The notes beneath the pieces are model-generated. The model was not told the DNA's origin. It did not search any database and saw only the letters and a program-made list of their open reading frames with translations. Positions 27,408 to 36,326 of a DNA stretch of 64,000 nt are shown here, in pieces (positions within the stretch are counted from its first letter, which is position 1; each line of letters starts with the position of its first letter). Location of the stretch: assembly GCA_041871065.1 (NCBI GenBank), contig CP168942.1, forward strand, positions 22,501 to 86,500, written 5' to 3'. The position numbers and the translations under genes were made by a program. This DNA comes from Weissella confusa (lineage in GTDB: Bacteria; Bacillota; Bacilli; Lactobacillales; Lactobacillaceae).

Positions 27408-27421
27408 TACAAACGCTTGCA
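27408..27421. promoter_or_regulatory. cre-like site over the xylA -35
   Basis: TACAAACGCTTGCA matches the cre consensus at 12 of 14 positions and overlaps the -35 of the xylA promoter. Confidence 0.5.
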
Positions 27422-27445
27422 TTCTGTGAATAGGTACCCTATAAT
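27417..27445 (+). promoter_or_regulatory. xylA promoter
   Basis: -35 TTGCAT (27417-27422), a 17-bp spacer and a consensus -10 TATAAT (27440-27445). Predicted start near 27452. Confidence 0.7.
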
Positions 27446-27456
27446 AAATCTCGTAA

Positions 27457-27483
27457 GTTAGTTGATTGCTTAAACCAACTAAC
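27457..27483. promoter_or_regulatory. XylR operator at xylA
   Basis: GTTAGTTG, 11 bp, CAACTAAC: perfect 8-bp arms, the same architecture as xylO of Bacillus and L. pentosus, directly after the predicted start site. Confidence 0.85.
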
Positions 27484-27543
27484 CAAAGCCAACCGGCTTT
27501 GATGATTAAAACAGATGATTTAAGAATTTTGGAGGATGACATA

Positions 27544-28929
27544 ATGTCAGAATTGTTCGACTTTCCTAAGGTAGAATTTATCGGCGGAGCAAAGGGATTG
27601 AACTTTGAAGCATCAAAGGGATACAACTTCTACAACCCAGAAGAGGTTTTCACTATCAACGGTGAGACTAAGACGATGAAGGACTGGATGAAGTTCTCAG
27701 TTGCTTACTGGCACACGATGGACCAACGCATGGTTGATCCATTTGGTGAAGGTACTGCCGAGCGTCCATGGGACGTTAACGGTGTTGACGACATGACTGA
27801 CTTGGACCACGCAATCGCTAAGGTTGACTACATGTTCGAGTTCATGGACAAGTTGGGTGTTGAATACTTCGCATTCCACGATCGTGACTTGGCTCCTGAA
27901 GGTAACACTTTGGCAGAGACGAACGCTAACTTGGACGCCGTTGTTGACCGCATCGAAGAAAAGATGAAGGAAACTGGCAAGAAGTTGTTGTGGAACACTT
28001 CATCATTGTTCACTAACAAGCGTTTCATGGCTGGTGGAGCTACTACGCCATTTGCTGACGTATTTGCTTACGCAGCAGCACAAGTTAAGCACTCATTGGA
28101 AATCGCTAAGCGTTTGAACTCAGAATCATACGTATTCTGGGGTGGTCGTGAAGGTTACGAGTCATTGTTGAACACTGACACGAAGCGTGAGTTGGACCAC
28201 ATCGCTAAGTTCTTCAAGTTGGCTAAGTTGTACGCTAACGAAATTGGCTACACTGGTCAATTCTTGTTGGAGCCTAAGCCAAAGGAGCCAACTGCTCACC
28301 AATACGACACTGACGTACAAACTACTATCGCCTTCTTGAAGACGTACGGTTTGGAAAACGACTTCAAGTTGAACTTGGAAGGTAACCACGCTTACTTGGC
28401 TGGTCACACTTACGAGCACGAAGCACGTTTTGCACGTGAAGCTGGTATGTTGGGTTCATTGGACGCCAACATGGGTGACAAGCAAACTGGTTGGGACATC
28501 GACGAATTCCCTAACGACATCTACGAAGCTACTTTGGTTATGTACGAGTTCATCAAGAACGGTGGATTGCCAACTGGTGGTTTGAACTTTGACTCAAAGG
28601 TTCGCCGTGCTTCATTCAAGATGGATGACTTGTTCTACGCACACATGGCCGGTATGGACGTTTACGCTGCTGGATTCCGTGTTGCTATGAAGATGATCGA
28701 AGACAACTTCTTGGAGAACATCTACAAGGAGCGTTACTCATCATTCGATTCAGGTATCGGTGCTGACTTCGAAAACGACAAGGCTTCATTCGCTGACTTC
28801 GAAGCTTACATCTTGAACAAGACGAACGACGAGATCTTCTCAACGATCCAATCAGGACGTTTGGAAGCTATCAAGGCTACGTTGAACAACTACATCTACT
28901 CAGTTTTGGGTTCAACTTTCTCAAAGTAA
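27544..28929 (+). CDS. xylA: Xylose isomerase
   Basis: Interconverts D-xylose and D-xylulose, first step of xylose catabolism. The protein is 461 residues with the TIM-barrel metal enzyme motifs: FHDRD (residues 111-115, catalytic His), [15 protein letters not shown] (metal Glu), [12 protein letters not shown] and [10 protein letters not shown] start at ATG 27544 behind GGAGGATGAC; the longer open frame would run through the operator. The codon use is very uniform (TTG, GCT, AAC), as expected for a highly expressed gene. It is followed by an unusual 271-base structured spacer before xylB. Confidence 0.97.
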   Translation: MSELFDFPKVEFIGGAKGLNFEASKGYNFYNPEEVFTINGETKTMKDWMKFSVAYWHTMDQRMVDPFGEGTAERPWDVNGVDDMTDLDHAIAKVDYMFEFMDKLGVEYFAFHDRDLAPEGNTLAETNANLDAVVDRIEEKMKETGKKLLWNTSSLFTNKRFMAGGATTPFADVFAYAAAQVKHSLEIAKRLNSESYVFWGGREGYESLLNTDTKRELDHIAKFFKLAKLYANEIGYTGQFLLEPKPKEPTAHQYDTDVQTTIAFLKTYGLENDFKLNLEGNHAYLAGHTYEHEARFAREAGMLGSLDANMGDKQTGWDIDEFPNDIYEATLVMYEFIKNGGLPTGGLNFDSKVRRASFKMDDLFYAHMAGMDVYAAGFRVAMKMIEDNFLENIYKERYSSFDSGIGADFENDKASFADFEAYILNKTNDEIFSTIQSGRLEAIKATLNNYIYSVLGSTFSK

Positions 28930-29030
28930 TCCCAACCGAATAGGTTCCTGGTAAGAAAAGGCTTACGCTAATGCAAAATTAGCACCGCCATGTCGACTCC
29001 TTTTGAAATAATGGTCGATATAGCATCTCT

Positions 29031-29062
29031 CAATCTCAAAAAATCTCAAAAATAATCTCAAC
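29031..29062 (+). repeat. Short AATCTCAA direct repeats
   Basis: Three close copies of AATCTCAA (from 29032, 29042 and 29054), 10 to 12 bases apart, in the single-stranded part of the xylA-xylB spacer. Confidence 0.6.
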
Positions 29063-29133
29063 AAAAGCGATGTGAGTGCCTATCTCACACTCACATTGCA
29101 ACAAACATAACAGTAGGGCCAATCCCTACGGCG

Positions 29134-29172
29134 ACGAGGGCTGGGCCATTAAATTAGCCCAGCCCTCGTTGT
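29134..29172 (+). terminator. Strong hairpin upstream of xylB
   Basis: A 13-bp perfect GC-rich stem (29134-29146 with 29157-29169) with a 10-nt loop. Only a broken T tract (TGTAT) follows, so it may be a partial terminator or a barrier protecting the xylA mRNA end. Confidence 0.6.
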
Positions 29173-29200
29173 ATACATAACAAAGAAAGAGGACATAAAC

Positions 29201-30709
29201 ATGAGCGAAGTCGTATTGGGTGTTGACCTAGGAACGTCATCAGTTAAGATCTCAGCTGTTGATCGTCAAGGAAACATCGTTGCACAACAATCATATGATT
29301 ACCCACTATCACAACCAAAGCCAGGATACAGCGAGCAAAACCCAGAAGATTGGGTTAACGGTACGACTGTAGCCATCGTACGTTTGATTTTGGATGACGG
29401 CATCAAGCCTGAAGACATTGCTGGTATTTCATACTCAGGTCAAATGCACGGTTTGGTTTTGTTGGATGACAACAACCAAGTTTTGCGTCCAGCAATCTTG
29501 TGGAACGATACTCGTACTACGCCACAAACTAAGGAAATCGCTGAGAAGATGGGTCAAGAATTCATCGACATCACGCGTAACAAGGCTTTGGAAGGATTTA
29601 CTTTGCCAAAGATCTTGTGGGTTAAGGAAAACGAGCCAGAAATCTTCTCACAAGCTTCTTCATTCGTAACGCCTAAGGATTACGTGCGTTACCGTATGAC
29701 TGGTAAGTTGGCTATGGAAATTTCTGATGCCGCTGGTACGGTTGCAATGGACGTTGCTAACCGCACTTGGTCAAAGGAAGTTCAAGAAGCCTTTGGTTTG
29801 AAGCCAGAATTCTTCCCTGAGATTATCGAAGGACCAGAATTTGCTGGAACTATCTCACCAAAGTACGCTGCCTTCTCAGGCTTGACGACTGAGACTAAGG
29901 TATTTGGTGGAGCAGCCGACAACGCTGCTGGTGCCATCGGATCTGCAATTTTGCAACCTAACATGGTGATGTCATCAATCGGTACGTCAGGTGTTGTTTT
30001 GAAGTACGAAGACAACGCAGATGCTGACTACAAGGGTAAGGTTCACTTCTTCAACCACGCTATCCCTGGTAAGTTCTACTCAATGGGTGTTACTTTGGCC
30101 GCTGGATACGCTTTGTCATGGTTCAAGAAGACGTTTGCTGCTGATGAAGACTTCACGGCGATGGTTGAATCAGCTGGTAAGTCAACGGTTGGGGCTAACG
30201 GTTTGTTGTTCACGCCATACTTGGTAGGTGAGCGTACACCATACGCTGACGGTGACATCCGTGCTTCATGGACTGGTATCGACGGAACGCACAAGAAGTC
30301 TGACTTCGTTCGTTCAGTTTTGGAAGGAATTATCTTCTCATTCAAGGACATCTTTGATATCTACGAAGAAGCTGGTACTGACTTCGATACTGTTGTTGCC
30401 ATCGGTGGTGGTGCTAAGTCACCATTGTGGTTGCAAATCCAAGCTGACATCTTCAACAAGAAGGTTGTTTCATTGAAGAACGAGCAAGGACCTGGAATGG
30501 GTGCCGCAATCTTGGCCGCTACTGGTTTGGGTTGGTTCGACACTGTTCAAGACGCTGCTGCTGCATGGAACTCATTTGACAAGGAATACTTGCCAGATGC
30601 AGATCGCGCTGCACGTTACGCAGAAATCCACGCTATCTACAAGCAAGTTTACGGCGCAACTGCTGAAATCTCACACGAGTTGTTGGCATTCCGTCGTTCA
30701 GCTAAGTAA
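29201..30709 (+). CDS. xylB: Xylulokinase
   Basis: FGGY-family sugar kinase of 502 residues that phosphorylates D-xylulose for entry to the phosphoketolase pathway. N-terminal [15 protein letters not shown] is the first phosphate loop; [17 protein letters not shown] and [17 protein letters not shown] are family blocks, with the catalytic Asp in the [12 protein letters not shown] segment. AAAGAGG precedes the ATG. It shares the xylA promoter if transcripts pass the spacer hairpin; I see no separate promoter, so its level is probably set by that spacer. Confidence 0.96.
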   Translation: MSEVVLGVDLGTSSVKISAVDRQGNIVAQQSYDYPLSQPKPGYSEQNPEDWVNGTTVAIVRLILDDGIKPEDIAGISYSGQMHGLVLLDDNNQVLRPAILWNDTRTTPQTKEIAEKMGQEFIDITRNKALEGFTLPKILWVKENEPEIFSQASSFVTPKDYVRYRMTGKLAMEISDAAGTVAMDVANRTWSKEVQEAFGLKPEFFPEIIEGPEFAGTISPKYAAFSGLTTETKVFGGAADNAAGAIGSAILQPNMVMSSIGTSGVVLKYEDNADADYKGKVHFFNHAIPGKFYSMGVTLAAGYALSWFKKTFAADEDFTAMVESAGKSTVGANGLLFTPYLVGERTPYADGDIRASWTGIDGTHKKSDFVRSVLEGIIFSFKDIFDIYEEAGTDFDTVVAIGGGAKSPLWLQIQADIFNKKVVSLKNEQGPGMGAAILAATGLGWFDTVQDAAAAWNSFDKEYLPDADRAARYAEIHAIYKQVYGATAEISHELLAFRRSAK

Positions 30710-30718
30710 TTAAAATAG

Positions 30719-30755
30719 AAAGGGACGATACAGCGATGTATCGTCCCTTTTTTGC
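30719..30755 (+). terminator. Terminator of xylB
   Basis: A 14-bp perfect stem (30719-30732 with 30737-30750) with a GCGA tetraloop and T run; ends the xylAB unit. Confidence 0.94.
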
Positions 30756-30879
30756 TGGTCGTTCACAAAAACGCCACACTGTTTAAAAAAACATTGTTGC
30801 AAACGGTGGAAGATGTTTTTTGAAGAGATTAAGTGATAATCTGAGATTAATAATTAAGTACAGTAAGGAAATGAACACC

Positions 30880-31374
30880 ATGGAAACAAAGCAACCGCAA
30901 CAATACAAGTTTTGGCTACTCGTTATTTTGGGATATATTGTTTTGTTTGTTATTGGCTTCTATTCACCAATTGTTTTGGATCGTGTGAGTGGTGGTTCAC
31001 ATAACGAAACAACGAAGACAGCCACAACGAGTTCAGAAAGTTCTATCGATGAAGCAGGCACAACACCAAACGACTCTGTTGATACGGCAGATGAGGAAGT
31101 TGCGTCTGAGTCTGAATCAACCGTAGCCGAGGATTATGCCGAAACGGCAAGTGAACCAGCTGCAACAAGTGAGGCAGAAGCATCAAGTGAAGCTGAGCCA
31201 GCGTCTGAGAGTTCATCAACAAGTGCTGCAACGCAATTGACAGTGCCTCAAGGAACGACAGCTTATTCAATTGCTAAGCAACATGGCCTAACAGTGGCTG
31301 AGTTGCAACAAATGAACCCATCAATTAATATGGATGCCCTGCAAGCTGGCGAAACAATTGTCGTTAGCCACTAA
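30880..31374 (+). CDS. Membrane-anchored LysM protein
   Basis: A 164-residue protein with an N-terminal membrane helix (about residues 11-33), a Ser/Glu/Thr/Ala-rich linker of about 85 residues and a C-terminal LysM domain (VPQGTTAYSIAKQHGLTVAEL, about 120-164) that would bind peptidoglycan. It carries no catalytic domain, so it may be a wall-binding scaffold or spacer. I start at ATG 30880 after AAGGA; an upstream in-frame ATG has no ribosome site. It has its own terminator. Fast-evolving linkers of this kind vary between strains. Confidence 0.82.
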   Translation: METKQPQQYKFWLLVILGYIVLFVIGFYSPIVLDRVSGGSHNETTKTATTSSESSIDEAGTTPNDSVDTADEEVASESESTVAEDYAETASEPAATSEAEASSEAEPASESSSTSAATQLTVPQGTTAYSIAKQHGLTVAELQQMNPSINMDALQAGETIVVSH

Positions 31375-31382
31375 GAACTATT

Positions 31383-31411
31383 GCTCGGAGCCTTGTGCTT
31401 CGGGCTTTTTT
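31383..31411 (+). terminator. Terminator of the LysM gene
   Basis: A 9-bp stem (31383-31391 with 31397-31405, G-U pairs included), a CTTGT loop and a T run. Confidence 0.88.
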
Positions 31412-31500
31412 GTTGAAATTGAAACTTAAGGAAAGTTTTACTTACGAAGAATTTATTTTTGTGCTTCAATAGTACAAGTGTTCAAAAAAGGAGTGAGAAA

Positions 31501-32883
31501 ATGACAGAAAAAGTTTCACCACGAGTCGTTTGGTCGATTGTTGCGACTGCGATTCTAGGGTTTGTCGGTATTTTGACGGAAACGTCAATGAACGTGACGT
31601 TCCCGGATTTGATTAAGCAATTTAATGTTCCAATGGGAACAGTGCAATGGCTAACAACAGCCTATTTGTTGATTGTGGCTTTGATGATGACGACATCAGC
31701 TTATCTAAAGGCGGTGATGAGTCCACGCAAGATTTTTATTTTGGGTATGATTTCATTTGTTATCGGTGATATTATTTCCATCTTTGCCCCAAGTTTCTGG
31801 CCGTTGTTGATTGGTCGACTCATCATGGCCGTTGGAACCGGAATTGCGTTGCCATTGGTCTTTAACGTAATCTTGATGAGTATTCCGCCAATGCAACTCG
31901 GTAAGTACATGGGCTTCGGTGGCTTGATTTTGTCACTGGCGCCCGCGCTTGGCCCAGTGTACGGTGGTTTGGTGACTTATTGGCTTGGCTGGCGTGCCAT
32001 CTTCGTGATTGTGTTGCCAATTATGCTGATTAGTTTGGTGATGGGATGGCGCACGTTGCCAAGTGAACACCAAGCTGAAGCGGCTAGTTTTGATTGGTGG
32101 CAATTCATTGTTTTGGGTGTGTCATTGACGACGGCCTTGTTGGCGCTTGGCGAATTGGAGTCTGGTAAGATTTCAGCCACGATTATTGTATTGGCAGTGA
32201 TTGCGATTGTCGCAATGGTGCTCTTCATTCGGATTGCTGGTAAGTCAACGAAGAAGCTGTTGAACTTGTCGGTGTTCAAGAGCAAGGGAATGGTCTTTGC
32301 GTTGCTAATTTACGCAACGTCACAAGCGATTAACTTAGCTGTGAACTTCGCAATTCCGCAATATGCGCAATTGACGTTGGGTGCAACGACAATGGTTGCT
32401 GGTGCAGTATTGATGCCGGGATCATTGTTAGGATCAATCTCATCACCAATGTACGGAGCGTTTTATGATCGTGCTGGTGCGACAAAGCCGTTGACGATTG
32501 GTTCAATTAGTTTCTTTGTTGTCATGGTTATTTTTTCAATCATGGCACCATCAATTACATCAATTGGTTTAACGGTCATGTACGCGTTGTTCACGTTGGG
32601 TCGTAATTTGGCGTTCAATACATCAATGACGGCGGGTGTTGCCGAAGTGCCACGTGAAGTATCTGGTGACGTGAACGCCATTTTCAACACAATCCAGCAA
32701 TTTGCTGGTGCAGTCGGAACGGCGATTGCAGCGTTGTTTATTAAGACAACCAGCGCAACGCCGGCAGCGATTGCTCATCAAACCGCCACTGGCTTGGGCC
32801 ACTTGTTCTGGTTCAGCACGGTATTTGCCGGTTTGAGTTTGATTTGGCTCTTTGGTTTCACAAAGACAAAGACAGGAAAATAG
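31501..32883 (+). CDS. DHA2-family MFS multidrug exporter
   Basis: A 460-residue transporter of the 14-helix DHA2 family (EmrB/LmrB-like), proton-driven efflux of drugs or metabolites. N-terminal TETSMNVTFPDLIKQF, the VQWLTTAYLLIVALMM helix, LIGRLIMAVGTGIALPL and GPVYGGLV (motif C for antiport) are typical. AAAGGAG precedes the ATG; the frame is open 14 codons upstream without a ribosome site. No regulator is adjacent. The substrate cannot be inferred. Confidence 0.9.
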   Translation: MTEKVSPRVVWSIVATAILGFVGILTETSMNVTFPDLIKQFNVPMGTVQWLTTAYLLIVALMMTTSAYLKAVMSPRKIFILGMISFVIGDIISIFAPSFWPLLIGRLIMAVGTGIALPLVFNVILMSIPPMQLGKYMGFGGLILSLAPALGPVYGGLVTYWLGWRAIFVIVLPIMLISLVMGWRTLPSEHQAEAASFDWWQFIVLGVSLTTALLALGELESGKISATIIVLAVIAIVAMVLFIRIAGKSTKKLLNLSVFKSKGMVFALLIYATSQAINLAVNFAIPQYAQLTLGATTMVAGAVLMPGSLLGSISSPMYGAFYDRAGATKPLTIGSISFFVVMVIFSIMAPSITSIGLTVMYALFTLGRNLAFNTSMTAGVAEVPREVSGDVNAIFNTIQQFAGAVGTAIAALFIKTTSATPAAIAHQTATGLGHLFWFSTVFAGLSLIWLFGFTKTKTGK

Positions 32884-32890
32884 TTTTTCA

Positions 32891-32924
32891 AGACAGTTAG
32901 CCATTTGGTTAGCTGTCTTTTTAT
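32891..32924 (+). terminator. Terminator of the DHA2 exporter gene
   Basis: A 12-bp stem with two G-U pairs (32891-32902 with 32907-32918), an ATTT loop and a T run. Confidence 0.9.
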
Positions 32925-32953
32925 GTCGATACATATTCACAATTTATTCCTTT

Positions 32954-32967
32954 TGTATCCGTTTTCA
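32954..32967. promoter_or_regulatory. Weak cre-like site upstream of the PTS gene
   Basis: On the minus strand TGAAAACGGATACA matches the cre consensus at 12 of 14 positions, just upstream of the possible -10 TAAAAT (32973-32978). Confidence 0.4.
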
Positions 32968-33008
32968 TTCGATAAAATGGGCGCATAAAGGAAAAGGGGG
33001 ATGTCACC

Positions 33009-34343
33009 ATGAAGAAAGTGACAGAGTTGCTGGAACGTTATTTGATGCCAATTGGGTCGAAATTGGCTGCCAATAAGGCATTGAATGCCGTTCGTGATGG
33101 AATTGCGTATGCGATGCCATTGGTTATTGTGGGGTCTTTGACGATGTTGATTGCCAATGGGTTCTCAATTGATTCGTTCAAGACTTGGTTAATCGATAAC
33201 GGAACGTTTGACTGGTTGGTTAAGATTACCAATGGAACGTTCGGTTTGATGGGGTTGGTAGCGGTATTTGGTATTGCTTACCGTTATGCACAAGAATTGA
33301 AGGTTGATGGGGTATCAGCAGGTATTATTGCCTTGTCTGGTTACGTTATCTCAACGCCAACGATTATGGCGAAGGCAGGGGAAGGTTTCCCGTTGACGTA
33401 CATGGGAGCGGCAGGATTGTTTGCCTCAATCTTGATTGCTTTGGTATCAACGAGCATCTTCGCTTGGTTTATGAAGAAAGATATTCGTATTAAGATGCCT
33501 GATGGCGTGCCACCTGCTGTTGCAAACTCATTTGCAGCCTTGATTCCAGGAGCGGTTATCGTATTGCTTTGGGGTGCTATCTACGCTGGTTTGGCTGCGA
33601 CGCCAATGGCTTCAATCCACGGAATCTTGCAATTGGTATTGGGTGGTCCGTTGTCAGCCTTTGGTGGTTCATTGGCCGGTGCGATTGTTGTTTCAATCGT
33701 GACGTCATTGTTCTGGTTCATCGGTGTGCACGGTGGTAACGTTACCGGTGCCATCATGTCACCAATCTGGCTAGGATTGATGGCCGAAAATGCTAAGGTT
33801 TACTCACAAAACGCGGACGCAACGATGCCACACATCGTAACGCAACCATTTATGGATTTGTTTGTTTACCTTGGTGGTGGTGGTGCAACAATTGGTTTGG
33901 TTGCAGCCATGATTTTGACGGCTAAGAGTAAGGAATTTAAGACGTTGGCTAAGTTGATCACGCCACCTGGGTTGTTCAACATTAACGAGCCAACGATGTT
34001 CGGAACGCCAGTTGTTTTGAATGTTTACTTGTTGATTCCATTTATTTTCGTACCAGTTATCAATGCCATCATCGCATATGTTACGATGGCAACAGGGATT
34101 GTTCACGCAACGGTTGGTGTTGTGATTCCTTGGACGATGCCACCAATCATTTCTGGATTCTTGGCTACTGGTTCACACGTCTCAGGTGCGGTTTTGCAAA
34201 TTGTTTTGTTCGTACTTGATACGTTGCTATACATCCCATTCTTCAAGTTGGTTGACCGTCAACGTCAAGTGCTTGAAGGGCAACAAGTTGCAGACGAAAC
34301 GCCAGAAGAAGTGGCGTTTCAAGAGAAGGTAACGGAGGCCTAG
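33009..34343 (+). CDS. PTS EIIC, lactose/cellobiose family
   Basis: Membrane permease of 444 residues of the phosphotransferase system, Lac family (CelB-like). Family marks are IGVHGGNVTGAIMSPIW, the NINEPTMFGTPVVLN block with the sugar-binding Glu, and about ten helices. No EIIA or EIIB gene is nearby, so those must come from another locus. AAAGGGGGATG stands upstream of the ATG. It is 3 bases from the MupG-like gene, so both form one operon. The substrate is probably a beta-linked disaccharide, possibly a wall-derived amino sugar given its partner. Confidence 0.9.
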   Translation: MKKVTELLERYLMPIGSKLAANKALNAVRDGIAYAMPLVIVGSLTMLIANGFSIDSFKTWLIDNGTFDWLVKITNGTFGLMGLVAVFGIAYRYAQELKVDGVSAGIIALSGYVISTPTIMAKAGEGFPLTYMGAAGLFASILIALVSTSIFAWFMKKDIRIKMPDGVPPAVANSFAALIPGAVIVLLWGAIYAGLAATPMASIHGILQLVLGGPLSAFGGSLAGAIVVSIVTSLFWFIGVHGGNVTGAIMSPIWLGLMAENAKVYSQNADATMPHIVTQPFMDLFVYLGGGGATIGLVAAMILTAKSKEFKTLAKLITPPGLFNINEPTMFGTPVVLNVYLLIPFIFVPVINAIIAYVTMATGIVHATVGVVIPWTMPPIISGFLATGSHVSGAVLQIVLFVLDTLLYIPFFKLVDRQRQVLEGQQVADETPEEVAFQEKVTEA

Positions 34344-34346
34344 CCA

Positions 34347-35444
34347 ATGGGGGAATTAGGTATTTCAGTGTATCCATCACGTGCGAGCGTGGCGGATAAC
34401 ATTGCATACATCGAAAAGGCGGCCAGCTACGGCTACACCCGCATTTTCACATCATTGTTAGAGTTGACGCCAGATATGACGGATTTGTTGGATCAATACA
34501 AGCAAGTCATCATGCGCGGAAACGAATTGGGGATGAAGACGATTTTGGACATCAATCCGGAATTGTTCGAGCAACTAGGAACAAGCTACACGGATTTGCG
34601 CCTATTCTCTGAAATGGGTGCTTGGGGACTTCGTTTGGATTTAGGTTTCACGGGTGCTGAAGAAGCGCAAATGACGCATAATCCATACGGGTTGAAGATT
34701 GAATTGAACATGTCACGTGGCCAACACTACATTGATTTGATCATGGATTTTGGTGTTAACCGTGATAACTTGATTGGATCACACAATTTTTACCCACAAC
34801 GCTTTACGGGATTAGGACGTGACTACTTTGCAGAAACGTCTTTGCAATACCGTCACTACGGATTGCGTACAGCAGCGTTTGTTAACGCGCCAAGTGGTTC
34901 ATTTGGGCCATGGCCAGTGAGTGATGGTTTGGTATCAATGGAAGATCACCGTAACTTGCCAATCGCAACGCAAGTGCAAGAATTGCGCTTCAACGGACTG
35001 GTAGATGACGTGTTGATTGCCGATGCGTTTGCGGATGATGCTGATTTGCAAGCCGCAGCGGATGCGTTCAACCGTACGATGGTTGGGCTACGTGTTGTGG
35101 AGGAACCTTTGGTATCTAAGGTTTCAAAGCAAGTGTTGTATGACCAACCACAAATGTATCGTGGTGATCGTTCAGACTATGTGCTACGTTCAACGCAAAC
35201 ACGCGTGAAGTACAAGGCTGAAGATTTCCCAGCGTTTAACACGGTTGATGTTACGCGTGGGGATGTCATTATCGACAACAATGACTATGGACAATACAAG
35301 GGTGAGTTGCAGATTGCGCTACGCGATTTGCCAAACGACAGCCGCATCAACGTGGTCGGTCATATCCATCCCGAGGACATGGCATTGTTATCATTGATTC
35401 AACCATGGCACGGTTTCACATTGGAGCCGGCTGAAAAGTTGTAG
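34347..35444 (+). CDS. mupG: MupG-like (DUF871) 6-phospho-glycosidase
   Basis: A 365-residue cytoplasmic protein of the DUF871/MupG family; the studied enzyme hydrolyses 6-phospho-MurNAc-GlcNAc during cell-wall recycling. It has an N-terminal TIM barrel (GISVYPSRASVADN, then the LRLDLGF segment, GSHNFYPQRFTGL) and a C-terminal small beta domain from about residue 245. GGAGG precedes the ATG. It directly follows the EIIC gene, so the imported and phosphorylated sugar is the likely substrate. MurQ, MurP and MurR are not in the window, so the family activity may be altered; I am fairly sure of the family and less sure of the substrate. Confidence 0.82.
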   Translation: MGELGISVYPSRASVADNIAYIEKAASYGYTRIFTSLLELTPDMTDLLDQYKQVIMRGNELGMKTILDINPELFEQLGTSYTDLRLFSEMGAWGLRLDLGFTGAEEAQMTHNPYGLKIELNMSRGQHYIDLIMDFGVNRDNLIGSHNFYPQRFTGLGRDYFAETSLQYRHYGLRTAAFVNAPSGSFGPWPVSDGLVSMEDHRNLPIATQVQELRFNGLVDDVLIADAFADDADLQAAADAFNRTMVGLRVVEEPLVSKVSKQVLYDQPQMYRGDRSDYVLRSTQTRVKYKAEDFPAFNTVDVTRGDVIIDNNDYGQYKGELQIALRDLPNDSRINVVGHIHPEDMALLSLIQPWHGFTLEPAEKL

Positions 35445-35452
35445 TAGATAGG

Positions 35453-35484
35453 AAGACAGTACCAGTTTGGTGCTGTCTTTTTTA
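35453..35484 (+). terminator. Terminator of the EIIC-mupG operon
   Basis: A 12-bp stem with one G-U pair (35453-35464 with 35468-35479), a 3-nt loop and a T run. Confidence 0.9.
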
Positions 35485-35593
35485 GTTGGTGGTGTGTGGC
35501 TACTAACTTCCAGTTCAAAGGTGATTCTCATTATTTTAGAAGAATTCGTGATACTTTCCACAAAAAGGTGCGGTAGTACTGTAATCGTGTTAT

Positions 35594-35599
35594 TATAAT
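35594..35599 (+). promoter_or_regulatory. -10 of the CBS protein gene
   Basis: Consensus TATAAT 35 bases before the ATG; the -35 is not clear. Confidence 0.45.
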
Positions 35600-35633
35600 T
35601 AGATTAGAAACTAGAAAGTGGGAGTCGGCACAA

Positions 35634-36278
35634 ATGCTAGCAACTTTAATTAAGTCCCGTGACGTATTGACGACGGTCAGCGAAAATGCGACGTTGCAAG
35701 ATGCCTTGGACATCTTTAATAACTCAAATTTCCGTGCAATTCCAATCTTGGATGAGAGTGGTCAATTGTTCCGCGGTGCGATCTATAAGATGCACATCTA
35801 CCGACACCAAGTTGATGGCGGAGATATGAATCTGCCGGTGACAACTTACATGCGTAACATGACGAAGTTCGTTGGCGTTGAAGCGACGTTCTTTGAGATG
35901 TTCTTTACGCTTCGTGATTTGCCATTCATCTCTGTTTTGGATAAGGATAATCATTTCATGGGGATTATGACGCACAGTCGTATGATGAAGTTGATGTCTG
36001 ACTCATGGCAAACGGACGATGGGCGCTACACATTGACGCTTGTGACGGATGGTGAACGCGGTAGCTTGGAAAAGGCTGCTAAGATTATTACGCGTTATAC
36101 GCAAATTTCATCATCAATGACGTTGAATCCCGATAACAACCCACGTACGGTACGTATTTTATTTACGTTGCCTGACTCAGTTAATGAAGGAACGTTGTCA
36201 AAGATTATCAAGGTGCTGTCACGCAAGGGGTTCCACTTGGAGTCGTTGGAAGACCTATCAAAATCAAATTATATGTAA
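35634..36278 (+). CDS. CBS-pair protein with C-terminal ACT-like domain
   Basis: A 214-residue soluble protein. Residues about 1-125 form two CBS motifs (FNNSNFRAIPILDESGQLF and LPFISVLDKDNHFMGIMTHSRM), and residues about 135-205 resemble an ACT regulatory domain (YTLTLVTDGERGSLEKAAKIIT). The layout is like AcuB-type proteins and c-di-AMP- or adenylate-binding CBS proteins such as CbpB/DarB, which lack the ACT part. It probably senses a nucleotide and an effector; the partner is unknown. GTGGGAG precedes the ATG. It is a single-gene unit. Confidence 0.82.
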   Translation: MLATLIKSRDVLTTVSENATLQDALDIFNNSNFRAIPILDESGQLFRGAIYKMHIYRHQVDGGDMNLPVTTYMRNMTKFVGVEATFFEMFFTLRDLPFISVLDKDNHFMGIMTHSRMMKLMSDSWQTDDGRYTLTLVTDGERGSLEKAAKIITRYTQISSSMTLNPDNNPRTVRILFTLPDSVNEGTLSKIIKVLSRKGFHLESLEDLSKSNYM

Positions 36279-36317
36279 AACAAAAGACCAGCCAATTGTG
36301 GCTGGTCTTTTGTTTTG
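36277..36317. terminator. Bidirectional terminator, CBS gene and tetR
   Basis: A 17-bp perfect stem (36277-36293 with 36300-36316) with a 6-nt loop and A and T ends, between convergent genes. Confidence 0.94.
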
Positions 36318-36326
36318 GACTAGATA

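Larger units (their letters stand above)
28930..29200 (+). ncRNA. Structured xylA-xylB spacer
   Basis: No open frame. Hairpins in order: GTAAG/CTTAC near 28952-28968; GCTAAT/ATTAGC near 28969-28985; TCGAC/GTCGA near 28993-29027; ATGTGAGTG/CACTCACAT (29070-29078 with 29088-29096); GTAGGG/CCCTAC (29113-29118 with 29124-29129); and the 13-bp stem at 29134-29169. Between the third and fourth lies an unpaired A-rich stretch with repeated AATCTCAA. The spacer is longer and more ordered than needed between two operon genes. It may be a processed or regulatory RNA; no known family is recognised. Confidence 0.5.

Noticed and set aside
27466-27543. Earlier start of xylose isomerase at 27466
   Set aside because: It lies in the XylR operator and lacks a ribosome binding site; the family starts at the later ATG.
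32903-32912. TGGTTAG in the DHA2 exporter terminator, and TGGTTAAT before divIC (57147-57154), as targets of the small RNA
   Set aside because: Seven- or eight-base matches are expected by chance in 64 kb, and neither is near a ribosome binding site.
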